DNA of 64,000 nucleotides from Aelia acuminata (Eukaryota; Arthropoda; Insecta; Hemiptera; Pentatomidae): positions 24,919,964 through 24,983,963 of the forward strand of contig OU426978.1 in NCBI GenBank assembly GCA_911387785.2. The letters are read 5' to 3'. The notes under the pieces are model-generated. The model did not search any database, had not been told where the DNA came from, and saw only the letters and a program-made list of their open reading frames with translations. Of this stretch, positions 9,546-19,329 are shown piece by piece (positions within the stretch are counted from its first letter, which is position 1; each line of letters starts with the position of its first letter). The translations under genes and the position numbers were made by a program.

Positions 9546-12500
9546 CTAAAACAATAAAATAATAAAGAAGATTATTAAAATATACATAGGGTAACTGTAC
9601 CATAAGTTGACAGTGCTCTAATAGTTGACATTTTGTACAAAAAGTGTGAATAAGATTCAGGGTTGATTATTTTGGTTCAAAAGTTGGTGATAATTTGCTA
9701 GTGCTAACTAGAAATCATCTATTAGAACAGAAATTATTCCATTATTTCAATAGTTGACATCGATGTCAACTACCGCGAATTAGCAAATAGTGTTCCATCT
9801 GGGCGTGGTTTATAGAAGTCTGAGTCTGGCTTGATGACAGGTGTCTTATTTTATGAATTTATAGCTAGTGTGCTCTATCCATGGATCATTGAGAGCGAAA
9901 TTGCATTTCCAGTAATCCTATTCCTGGAGGGACACACGTCTCATCTGACGCTCCCCACTTCCCAATCCTGTATTATAAAACATGTGATACTTGCTATTAG
10001 TCACACTCTATCAAAATGCTACACACTTCATCCAACCAATGAATGTGGCCCTCTGTAATTGTCTATAAGAGCACTGGAAGAGTGAAGTTCATCATTGGAG
10101 TCTCTTACAACGAAACTTCTGGCCTTTACTAAAATCTATTTATCATACTTACTTAACTGGATGATCTCATTTTTTCATTTAAATTTGTTTGTTTTGTTAT
10201 CTCATTTAAACTTTTTGTGTATAAAATAATCAAATTGTGAAAATTTTATTTTGTTTCCATTGTAAATTAACTAGTTTATAAATAAAAAAAATATTAACTT
10301 TTATTGCAGTCCTCATTACCTATTAAAAATCATAGGAAATAAAAAATTAATGCAAGTGTCAACTTTAAAACCATGAAGGTCAACTTTCCAAACCTTTAAA
10401 TTTTGATGGGTCAACTATTGGTTCATTTTAGAAATTTCTACGAAATCATTTTTTTTTTTTAAAACCGTAAATGTAGACCATAGGATATTGTATACATAGT
10501 TTTCTAGAGGGATTGGCCAAACGAAATTCATTACAAAGATTATCCTAACATCAATATAATAGTAAACAGTGTCAATAATAAAATTTTTTTTTCCTAAACT
10601 GTCAACTATTGGTACAGTTGCCCTAAATAATATAAGACGAATAATATAAAATATATAATAAATAAAAAATAGAATAAATATAAAATAAGAAATCCTGAAT
10701 TATAATTCTTGGCCAATGCGAATAATTCGCATAAAGCATTAATGGTCACCTAATAGTCATAATGTAAGTTAACAAACCATATTATACAAAAGAGATTTTT
10801 TTTTCTATGTAATAATTTTCATGATTATTTTTACATGTTTTAGGTAAAACAGATAGATGTCTTCAATGTTTGCATTTATATAATAGACAAATAGTTTATA
10901 GTTTTCAGTTAACAGCAAATAAATTTTAATTTTCTTTATAGCTCTTATCCTCGGGATCTGTCCTAGGGAAGAAAATTTCTTTAGAACCAACCTAAACATT
11001 GTTGTATATCGTATGAAACAGCATGGAATGCACTGTTAAACGACACCAATCTCATAGTCCAAGTCAAATTTGGAAAACATCTACAGCTATTTTTAATCAT
11101 GATTTATTCTGTTTCTGGACCTATTTTTGAGGGCTTTAGAGAGCAATAATTCAAAAACGGGTAGACATATCTCAGTAATATTTTACAATTATTCTAGTAG
11201 ATACAAGTAGTATACATATATCTGAGATGGTAAGGCTCAAGCCTGTGTTGAATTGACGTGGAATGACCTTACCTGGACCTACGTGGAATGACAATACCTT
11301 TATCCTTATTTCAATAAATTAAAATGCTAGATTATCGATTGCAATAAAAGATTACGTGAGTGTGAAATAAAGCAGTAAATATCACCAATCGTTCAGAGCG
11401 TCTAGAACTCGAAATGAATAATGGTAAATATGTCCTTCGAGAACCCTGACGGTAGCTGGGGGAGGGATATAGGACAGAAAAAAAAAAATTTAGCAGGTAA
11501 AAATGGGGCGACGGGCTTCCCCGAATGGAAGACCCAGATGATAGGCAGTTGCCCGAAACAATTTTTCCGGAATAGAGACACTCCTGCAGCCTAGCGGCCG
11601 CTAGATGAACTCATTAAGTTTCCGTGGATCCGCTAGGATGTGGCTCAGTCACAACAAGTTATCTCGTGTGAATCTGAGGACGTTAAAATAAGTGAAAAAC
11701 CAATTGCAAGATATATCGTATTTAGCTACTGTGGACCGGCGGCAAAAGACGAATTATCTCGTCTTTTTTGGAGACCTTGTGGAGACCAACTTTTTTTTTT
11801 TTTTTGAGATATATCTTCTGGAGCCATGAAAGGGTAAAAGAGGAAAATAATTATTAAATAACCTTATTATTGTTTTTTTTTTTTTTATCAATTCCTTGAT
11901 CTTATGGTTGTATTATCATCCCGTCAACTATCTACAAAGTGAAAAACATTAATAATAACAGTTACTTATACATAGAATAAATTTCTTGTGGGAATTCATG
12001 ATTAATGTAGGAAGTTTTATAACTTTGAAAATAATTTTTTAGCCGCAATAAAACTGGGAAGCTTGAGTACATCCGGAAATATTCAGATTCCCTTTTTGTT
12101 TAAGATGATTACTGAGACATTAGAAAATTAAACAGAAGAGATGATTTTCCATAGCAGCTTTACCGGTGTGTTCATTTTGAATTTAACCATTGTATTCCAA
12201 ATATATTCTAGCTTCTAAAGGTAATATAAAATAAAACAGTTCCTTACTCTAATGATAGTGCTACCATTATCGTGACTATTTCCCCCAAGATTGGTAACAT
12301 TAAGATGGAATATTTTATACATTTCTGGCTTTAGGTGGTGTATATCGGTGATCTGTCAGGACAGCAGTTGCTCAAAGGAGTCCTTCGTCAGCTCATTAAC
12401 AATTCCAGTTAGGAGATATAATTCAAATGCACTGAAACTTAAGCATAAGAACAAGAATCAATTGAAAATATAATATTTAAAATAGCAAGTAGGTATAAAA

Positions 12501-14250
12501 ATTAAATGTTAAGTAAGTTATTCAAATCCTTATGTAAGAGATTACAACTCAATGGTTACCAGATTCAATTTAATCAATGATGATAAGAGTTGTAATTAAT
12601 TATTAACAAGATCTTCATTACTGATATTTGGTGATTGTTTGACATCATTATACAAATGATAAAACCAATGATAAAAATCTAATTATGGAGCAGCATACAC
12701 AATTTCTGATTCATTATAATATATATGTTTTTCATTATAACACATTTGGATGACATTAATTTCTGAGACTAGCTTATTTAATATCCATAATAAAACTTAA
12801 CAAAAATAACTTAATCATGGTGGCTGGGCCAAGATTACAATAAATCGTCATTGATACTCCAAAAGGTCGTATATCAGACATTTTTGATTTTGCGATTTTA
12901 ATAAATTTTTTATCAAAAAAATTGGCTCTAGGGTCCTAAAAGACAAAGTATGTAACAAGTGAATAAAAAAGAAGAATAATGCACAGTAAAAAAATATTAG
13001 AATTTCAGGATTAGCTTGGTCATTGCTGAGTGACAGCAGCCTATAGGGAAAATTTAAACTCAAACACAAAAAAAGTTTTACAAATGAACATAATTTTTAA
13101 TAATTATATTAATGTTTTTTTTTTTTATAATCAAACACAAAAGCTAAAAATATGAATTTCAGATAAATTGATTTTTTTGTTCTGAAGATCACCTGTTATT
13201 TGATACATTTGCGGTATTAACAGCAATATATGCAATACCAAAATTGAAGGAGCATTGAAAATAATCTCACTTTTATAAGAATGGAACTTTAAAACTTCTG
13301 CGAGCTCAAACAAGATAAAAATACTGGTCCCCATGAGTTGTTATTGTGATATCATAGTTCAGCTGTCAAATTGCAGTGACAATTGTGAAATAGAATGAAA
13401 AACAAAGTTTATAGTAAAACTCAAAGTATTACTAATACTCACAATACTTTATCTTATAGTAAAGAAATCTAATATTATTAAAAAATTCATTTATAGAGAT
13501 TAATTAAGATTTAAATATTTATCTATGTAACATCAACCTACTTCCGGCTATGTAAGAATTAAATATTTAAAATGATAACAGTTCAGACTACACTCCAATA
13601 TTGTAGGAACAAACACTTCACAAATTTGTAAAAAGCTCAACAACACCAATTATTAATCTTGTTAGTCTCTGCATGCATATCAAGCATGTTAGAAATAAAT
13701 GAGGAGCACAAAGTAATTAGAAACTATTTGCAGTTGATTTTTACACCATAGACTTCTCAACTGAATAACAAAAAGGCGATTTAATTAATTGTTGCAATGA
13801 ATCATAAGCTTTTCCTTCAGTGTAATGGTAACATGGGTTAAGAAAAACTTAGATATTAAGAGTAAGAGATAATTAAGAAGCAAAATAACTACCTTCCGAT
13901 CACTGTTATTGTTACCAAATTCCTTTTGCGTTTTCATTATTAATTCCATCCATTCATAATACATCCTCAATTTAATAATGCAAGCTGGACAAACAGTTTT
14001 TGGCAGATCATCATTTAAATAAATCTATAACAGAAAAAAATTGTACAAAATAAAAAAACATAAAAACAGGACTGAAAATAATATAGTTATGTTTAATATA
14101 ACTTACATCAACACCTAAATAACCCCTTAGTTGAGTTGCTAAATTTATTCTTTCACCTTCTTCACCATAAACATGAATTACAACTCTGTTCATCTTAGAA
14201 CATATTCGACATATGAACCCGGTGAGAAGTGCTTTATCTAAGCTACCCAT
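9423..14250 (-). CDS. ZAD-domain protein gene (putative nuclear DNA-binding factor)
   Basis: Exon 1 (14250-14107) and exon 2 (14024-13893) join in phase 0 and encode a ZAD (zinc-finger-associated) domain. Zinc ligands C14 and C17 lie in GFICRIC, and C60 and C63 in DDLPKTVCPACIIKLRMYYE; basic and aromatic residues between them fit the family. ZADs mediate dimerisation of arthropod C2H2 transcription factors, mostly nuclear. Beyond residue 92 the structure is tentative: no C2H2 fingers are visible downstream. The best last exon is 9545-9423, in phase, giving a short ZAD-only protein of about 132 residues if nothing lies between; another exon candidate is 12431-12356, but its phase needs a missing exon. 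A pogo derivative occupies 9589-10623 in the presumed intron. Confidence 0.6.
9589..10623 (+). mobile_element. Deleted pogo-type transposon (TA target site)
   Basis: Terminal repeats GGGTAACTGTACC (left) and the complement of GGTACAGTTGCCC (right) are flanked by TA. The plus strand retains a decayed DDE fragment: PVILFLEGHTSHLTL near 9918 (second catalytic D replaced by E) followed, with a frame change, by a TLHPTNECGP stretch resembling the pogo ...YPNATHILQP... region. The motif GTTGACA/TGTCAAC is iterated near both ends. It has the same architecture as the larger element at 56958-59418 but different end sequences. Confidence 0.75.
9831..10170 (+). pseudogene. pogo-type transposase fragment
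   Basis: An open plus-strand stretch contains VILFLEGHTSHLTLPTSQ, matching the DGH-x-SHLTL block around the second catalytic aspartate of pogo/Tigger DDE transposases (compare LFLDGHKSHLTL in the element at 56958-59418). The following ~80 codons fit the same domain only after frame changes. The N-terminal DNA-binding part is missing. Confidence 0.65.
10624..12355. other. Presumed intron sequence with a GC-richer patch
   Basis: Mostly AT-rich. About 11290-11390 resembles 44107-44275 at the start of the Ty3 relic (ATTTCAATAAATTAAAATGC and a GAAATAAA..CAGT/GAAT..TCAC stretch), suggesting an old LTR-element fragment. From about 11400 to 11770 base composition rises sharply (includes GCGGCCGC) but no frame gives a recognisable protein and no inverted ends are seen. 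Confidence 0.35.
12356..12431 (-). CDS. Possible exon ending in a stop (orphan)
   Basis: After a good acceptor (TTAAGTTTCAG) the reading T|GCA encodes AFELYLLTGIVNELTKDSFE and then QLLS before TGA. The hydrophobic/acidic helix-like composition looks coding, but the phase does not match exon 2 of the ZAD gene, so it needs an unseen exon or a different isoform. Low confidence. Confidence 0.25.
13893..14024 (-). CDS. ZAD gene, exon 2
   Basis: Preceded by CTGTTATAG acceptor, begins IYLNDDLPKTVCPAC in phase 0 with exon 1, ends ...NNNSDRK at a GTAGTT donor. It supplies the second zinc-ligand pair. 44 codons. Confidence 0.8.
14107..14250 (-). CDS. ZAD gene, exon 1
   Basis: Starts at ATG 14250-14248 (MGSLDKALLTGFICRICSKM) and ends at a GTAAGT donor (14106-14101) after ...GYLGVD, phase 0. 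It supplies the first zinc-ligand pair of the ZAD. Confidence 0.8.
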
Positions 14251-15187
14251 TATTTATAATTCACTAAACTGAAAATACCACCCATCCTATATAATCCATG
14301 AAACAAGAAATGATTCCTAAATAATTTTCTTAACAAATAACAAATAGCAAAGAGAACCAAATACTTGTATTGAGACGTGCAGCTCAATATTTGAAAGTCA
14401 TTTATCTCTGTATAATTAAATCACTGACGAAATCAGATACCTTTAGGGTGGAATAAAGAATTGTTAAAGAAAATATTAATATTGGATGGACTAAATATTT
14501 TTTCTATCAAATATTTGTTTTGTAATCTTTTGAAAGTATTCGAAAAGCTAACAATCTAATCTAGTAAATCAGTCTGTTCATACAATATTTCTAACATTTC
14601 TGGCTGTTAATTAATATTTCAAGGTATTATCTGTTTAAAATTTTGTTTTGATAAATATAAAGACATCCAACTATGAAAATAATATGTTTAAAATTTTATG
14701 AGATGTATTATCTCAATCTTAAGAATTTAGATGATTTGTCATTTATCTTTATACCGTAACGATAAACATAATTTATCTCAGATATATCACAAAATGTATA
14801 ACTTTAAAATGTTATAGCGAAATTTCCTACCGAATACAAATCATGCCCTATATTTTTTAAGATATAAAATAAACAGAAAATACGCCTCTATGAAGACGCA
14901 TTGAACCTCCAACTAAAATTTAAATATGATTAGTGGAAGAATTAGGTATAGTTTGTTTGTGTAAAATATAAGTATACTTGAATTCTCCTTTCCCATTCTC
15001 CAAATGTATAGTGTGAAATGGGCAATGTGTGCTTTCGCTAATAATGTATTCTATGAATACTGAGAGCAAGATTTATTATTTCACAAGATTTTATAAGCAT
15101 TTGTCGGCGTAGGCCTTAAATCAATTTCTATACTATCCTGCTTTTTTTATTAGGAATAAATTCAAATCGTATTCTTAATGTTTATTA
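14251..15187. other. Upstream region of the ZAD gene
   Basis: AT-rich sequence between the ZAD start codon and the Merlin element; it should contain the promoter and 5' UTR. No TATA box or initiator can be picked out with confidence. Confidence 0.3.
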
Positions 15188-16732
15188 GGGTAATTGTGAG
15201 CGATTAGTGCCCAAACTCGGATTTTAGTGAAACTTCACACACACATCTCCATTTCAAGCTAAATAAGAATAAAGACGTGAAAAAAATGTCGCAAACCACT
15301 TTAATAGTATTTATTTTACATGCTTCATTGTTATCATACATCTTGTAAAAACTGCAATTCTATCAATTTCTATTTTTTTAAAAATACTAAAACTTGTTTT
15401 AATATACGAAAAATTGTCACTTTTAACTTAAAAAAAATAAATTAAATTAAAAAAAAAACTTAATAGTTCAAAAAAATATCACTGTCGGAATCACGATAAT
15501 TTTCGTTTTCAGGAGTGTCTGAGTAATGCCCAGGGTACAACTTTGATTTGATATATGTAAATTGCTTTAAATATGTAGAGGATTCGTTCTTTATAATCCG
15601 GATACTATCTCTTAAAAAGAAATTCTGCGATATGGTCTATAAGGTGATGTTTTCTATTCCCATATCGCGGAACATTTTCACGTCCTTCCACAGCCCTTCT
15701 ATATGCTGAGTATGCGCGCCAGTATCGGGGTCAACAAAGTTGTAAGTATGATTGACTGTTGATGCAAAAATCCTTCAGTTTGAAGGCAGTTATATGATTT
15801 CCGGCAGTCACTTATTATTGTTGTACCTGGCCTAATATGTTTTTGAATTATAGGCAGAAGTGTTTCCTGGCATCGGTTAGCTACTGGAATAAGAAAACTC
15901 TTACCTGAATATCTTTCTATACCACCCTAAAACCAGGAACCACCAATAACTCGTCCTCGATTGTATTTTTTTCGGCCTATCTTAGCCTTGTCAATTTATT
16001 TTCCTGGACCCCCTAAGACGCTGTTTTCACACATTATTTCGTTAGTGGTAACTGGATTAGTCAACTCGACATATCCATCTCTCTTCATAGAGATCGTGGC
16101 AACGTGGCCTCAAAAGTATACAAAAAGCTACAAAACGGCAGATAGTTTCCTTTGAGAAGTTGTGTGACTCGAACCACGTGTTATTGTATTGTGACATCTC
16201 TTATCACATCATTTTTTCCTTTTTGGCATCCTTATATAAAATCATATGAAATCTCTCCTGATACAGTAATACGATATTCGCAACTCGGACACATTCTAGT
16301 ACGTTCTAATAAAAAATTAAGAAGTTTGTTCTCATCATTTATAAAAACAATGAAACTTCACAATGTGTTATGACACAATCCGCACTCGGCCATAATTAAT
16401 CGCATATTAATTGGTGTCCAGTTTCAAAGCTTATCTCATTAAGTTTGCTTATCTAGGAAAGTCAATCCTCTTACTAAACAACAGACATTGCATTAATCCT
16501 ACCAGAGACAAGAAATATCGCAAATAAGGCATTGAAAGACATTTTAAGTAAATTTTCGGCGAACATAACATTTTAAAAGTACGTAAATTCTAATGTTTGT
16601 ACTTTAAAAAAATACAGTTATTGTGATTTGCGACATTTTTTTCACGGTTTCATTCTTATTTAGATTGAAATGAAGAAATGTGTGAAGTTTCACGAAAATC
16701 CGAGTTTGGGCACTGATTGCTCACAGTTACCT
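15188..16732 (-). mobile_element. Merlin DNA transposon (ISXO2-like transposase), decayed
   Basis: A ~1.55-kb element has long imperfect inverted repeats of about 110 bp: from GGGTAATTGTGAGCGATTAG at the left, with GAAACTTCACAC, AAATAAGAAT and GTGAAAAAAATGTCGCAAA in the same order inward, mirrored at 16620-16732. Between them the minus strand encodes a broken IS1016/ISXO2-type transposase, the hallmark of Merlin elements. A clean 8-9-bp target duplication is not visible, consistent with age. Confidence 0.85.
15640..16340 (-). pseudogene. Merlin transposase pseudogene
   Basis: Minus-strand reading, with stops and frame changes, gives in order: VLGGPGK-stop-IDKAKIGRKKYNRGR (first catalytic D block), RVIGGSWF and GGIERYSGK, then RPGTTIISDCRKSYNCL (second D block, SDC/SDxWxAY type), and near the end a region matching VDP.TGAHTQ.IE.LW, the H/E block of DDE ISXO2-like domains. 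Typical Merlin transposases are around 270-330 residues; this region is the right length but cannot be translated in one frame. Confidence 0.8.
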
Positions 16733-17114
16733 TAAAGTATTAGTATTTATTATTTATACCACGAAATAAAAATCAGTCTGAATTCCATCGTGGAATAATA
16801 TCGGCAAATAAGTACAACGACGGACTCGGCAGGCATCTCATGAGCAGAGGTGTGTCCAGGACCTCGAATGTGCGTCTATTTGTGATTCTAAAATGTTGGT
16901 GGTATTTGGATCTTACATTTTATGGAATTTCCAAGTCATCTGTTCTTATGTTTCTGGTTATAGTTGGCATGGTTACGTGCTCATTAGCAATGATGTGAAG
17001 TTTGCTTAAACTTATCATATCATATTCATAGTTTTCAAGATAATAATTTACAAAAAAAAGTAATGTAAAAAATGAAGAAAAATAATATGGCTCAACGAAT
17101 TATCGGGTTTATTA
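16733..17114. other. Spacer, nothing recognised
   Basis: About 380 bp between the Merlin element and the next MITE, with no coding pattern or element ends. Confidence 0.3.
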
Positions 17115-17338
17115 GCCCTTTAACCGGGCGGAACGTATATATGCGTCCTGAAATATTTGGTATTTTTATTATTATTTATATATATGTATAAATAATTATT
17201 TATATTTATATATATATTCACGTAGATACATGTATCTATGACTAATACCTCTGTTGTACGAAAATATAAGTCCCCCCCAGTTCCAGGGTACAACATATAT
17301 TTCAAGGACGCATTTATACGTCCCGCCCGGTTAAAGGG
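17115..17338. mobile_element. 224-bp MITE with piggyBac-like ends
   Basis: Near-perfect inverted repeats of about 33 bp: CCCTTTAACCGGGCGGAACG at the left and the complement of CGTCCCGCCCGGTTAAAGGG at the right, each continuing with a TATATGCGTCC-type block. The interior is an AT microsatellite-like stretch. Flanks are TTAG and TTGT, which may be decayed TTAA duplications. The ends resemble those of the piggyBac at 27258-30522 (CACTTTAAC). Confidence 0.75.
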
Positions 17339-17910
17339 TTGTCCCAAGTGATTTCAGCATGAAATTTCCATTTCCGAGGGGATTGGTTGGTATAAACAAA
17401 AGTAGCTAGGGGTGACCTGTCGTGGTGCTTTGTCTGTACCCTCTGAAGTCCCGACTGAATTTTATTTTGAATCCTGAAAGTTTGCTGATAAGAATGGGGC
17501 TTGATATTATTGGATTTTTGTGAAGGAAAAGGGTTTTATTTCTCATTTCTCGAAATACATGACATCCAAGGTGAGTAGAGAGAAGGTGTGCTCAGTTTCT
17601 AAGGGGCAACATGGCTGCCCGAGAGCTATGACGAAGTCGGACGCATCTGTGAATAGATAACCTTGGATAGCTAGTGGGTTGGCATTACTCCATTGTTTAT
17701 GTTCAAATTTTGTTAAAGTTTTATTTTATCCAGCAATTGAGGATATTTTTTAGTGACTGGTTAGTAGATTTATCTTAGTTATTAATCCAAAATTTAAAGT
17801 AAACATTGAATTCTTTGCATTAAGTTTGTAATTTCATTATAGAAGTGTATGTGAATCCAGATACTTCAAGTCGATGAATACTTTTTTAACAGAAGCCTAT
17901 GTATTACATA
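17339..17910. other. Moderately GC-rich spacer, no gene established
   Basis: Around 17567-17580 an ATGACATCCAAG followed by GTGAGT resembles a tiny first coding exon with a donor, but nothing downstream supports a gene. Otherwise unremarkable. Confidence 0.25.
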
Positions 17911-17970
17911 AAGGTACCTTTACACTCTACGAACCTCACCTTCGAACAAATTCTCCCCCGAACCTTGCCT
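17911..17970 (+). repeat. Solo terminal segment related to the Harbinger-like MITE
   Basis: AAGGTACCTTTACACTCTAC followed by GAACCTCACCTTCGAACAA matches the terminal repeat of the element at 54031-55816. No matching opposite end is found nearby, so it is a fragment. Confidence 0.6.
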
Positions 17971-18684
17971 AGTAGTAATAAATGGGTCGATACCAAAATA
18001 AAATATAAAATACAAGGGGGTATCCCCTGTTGACATAATGGTGGACCAGCCCCACTTAACAAATTATACAACTGTTCATTTAATTGCACTACTTGTTGCT
18101 CAAATTGTATAGCTATAATTTTCAAGTGTTTTGATAATTTGACAAAACTACTTAACCCATTTAAACATTAAAGCAACACGATTGAAAAACATTTTATGAT
18201 CAGAGGGGGTAGAACTTCATTTTTGTAGTCTATGAAATGAGTCTTTTCGGCCTATAAGATCAAAAACTTTCTTAAAACCAGACACTTTTTAGGCCCTTAG
18301 ATTATTAGGTAGGTACTATTATTATTAGTGGCATGGCATTAAACCTTAGGGTTGGTTTTTGTTTATTATTATTAAGGTTATCAATTCTCATTATAATTAT
18401 TATGAAATTTATCTCTATAAATTATCCTTTAAAAGCATGAATATTATTATTAAAGTATGAAGGCCTGAAGAACAGTTATATTGGTATGAGATATGGGTGC
18501 CTGCAGTTGGGGGACAGGTACCCCATTTCAGAAAACATGAGAGACAAAAGCTAAACAGCCAATAAATACGAATTCATTTACTATATTTATCTAGTATTAT
18601 ATAAAACCATATCTTAATTTGTAAATATCAATAAGTTTCATTTGAACAATTAATTGAGCCTTACATAGTCAGAATACCTATCTA

Positions 18685-19096
18685 CAGTGAGGCCAAAAAG
18701 TATTCGCACACATTAACTTTTTCTAATTGTAAGTCAGGAAATAGAGATAAAAAATTAAAATATTGTTTATTTGATACAAAAATTAATAATTAAATATAAT
18801 CTCTAATATATTTTAAAAATGGATAGAATATCGTCAATAAACTTTAAAAACCGAAATAAAAAGTATTTTCACACCTCATTTCATGGGACATAATCTATTA
18901 AATAAAAAGTTGTTTAATATTTGGTATGCATGCCATTAGCTTCAATAACTGCCTGAAGTCGTCTAGGCATAAAATGAACTAAATTTTGAAGATACTCGGT
19001 ACCCAACTGCTCCCATTCCTGAATTAAAGCTGATTTCAACATTTCTTTTCCACTAATTTTATTTGTTCGCACTTTTATGTCCAAAATGTGCCACAC
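18685..19096 (-). mobile_element. Tc1-type transposon, 3' end only
   Basis: The left end CAGTGAGGCCAAAAAGTATT directly follows TA, as in Tc1 elements. The minus-strand ORF 19096-18914 encodes the C-terminus of a Tc1 transposase: NVWHILDIKVRT-type block, EWEQLGTEYLQNLVHFMPRR and a final ...ANGMHTKY stop, matching the family's W..I....L..L..SMPRRL..VI...G..TKY ending. The rest of the transposase and the opposite TIR are absent, cut off near 19100. Confidence 0.8.
18914..19096 (-). pseudogene. Tc1 transposase C-terminal fragment
   Basis: Sixty codons ending in TAA, covering the last part of a DDE transposase (after the third catalytic residue). The motif FMPRRLQAVIEANGMHTKY is diagnostic. Truncated at the 5' side, so inactive. 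Confidence 0.8.
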
Positions 19097-19103
19097 ATTT
19101 TCG

Positions 19104-19290
19104 ATTGTATGAGCGGCTGCTGGGCGTGGCCTGTTTTGAGAGTTTATGTGACCGTCATGTTATCAAACTCCCATCGCCTTTATTTCAGTTAAAAAGTGCC
19201 TTGATTGGCTTTAATAGATTCCAGCTTTCGACTCCGCTCGCTCTTTAGAGATAAATAAACCACCAAAATGGCCCTTTTCAGTAGAGATTT
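19104..19290. repeat. Repeat shared with the MITE at 60121-60366
   Basis: GTGGCCTGTTTTGAG, TTATGTGACCG, AGCTTTCGACT and AGAGATAAATAAAC occur here in the same order as on the reverse strand of 60121-60366. The end segments seen at 60 kb are not complete here, so this is a truncated or diverged copy abutting the Tc1 fragment. Confidence 0.65.
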
Positions 19291-19329
19291 GGCCTTACTT
19301 TGAAGGGCGCCTTAGTGAACGACGCATAA

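Noticed and set aside
10805..10999. 64-codon minus-strand ORF in the ZAD gene intron, next to a TTCTTCCCTAG acceptor
   Set aside because: The acceptor is good and one frame reads TDPEDKSYKEN then stop, but the phase does not fit neighbours and the peptide is too short to support.
17567..17584. Possible first coding exon ATGACATCCAAG|GTGAGT
   Set aside because: Twelve coding bases cannot be supported without a downstream exon, and none was found.
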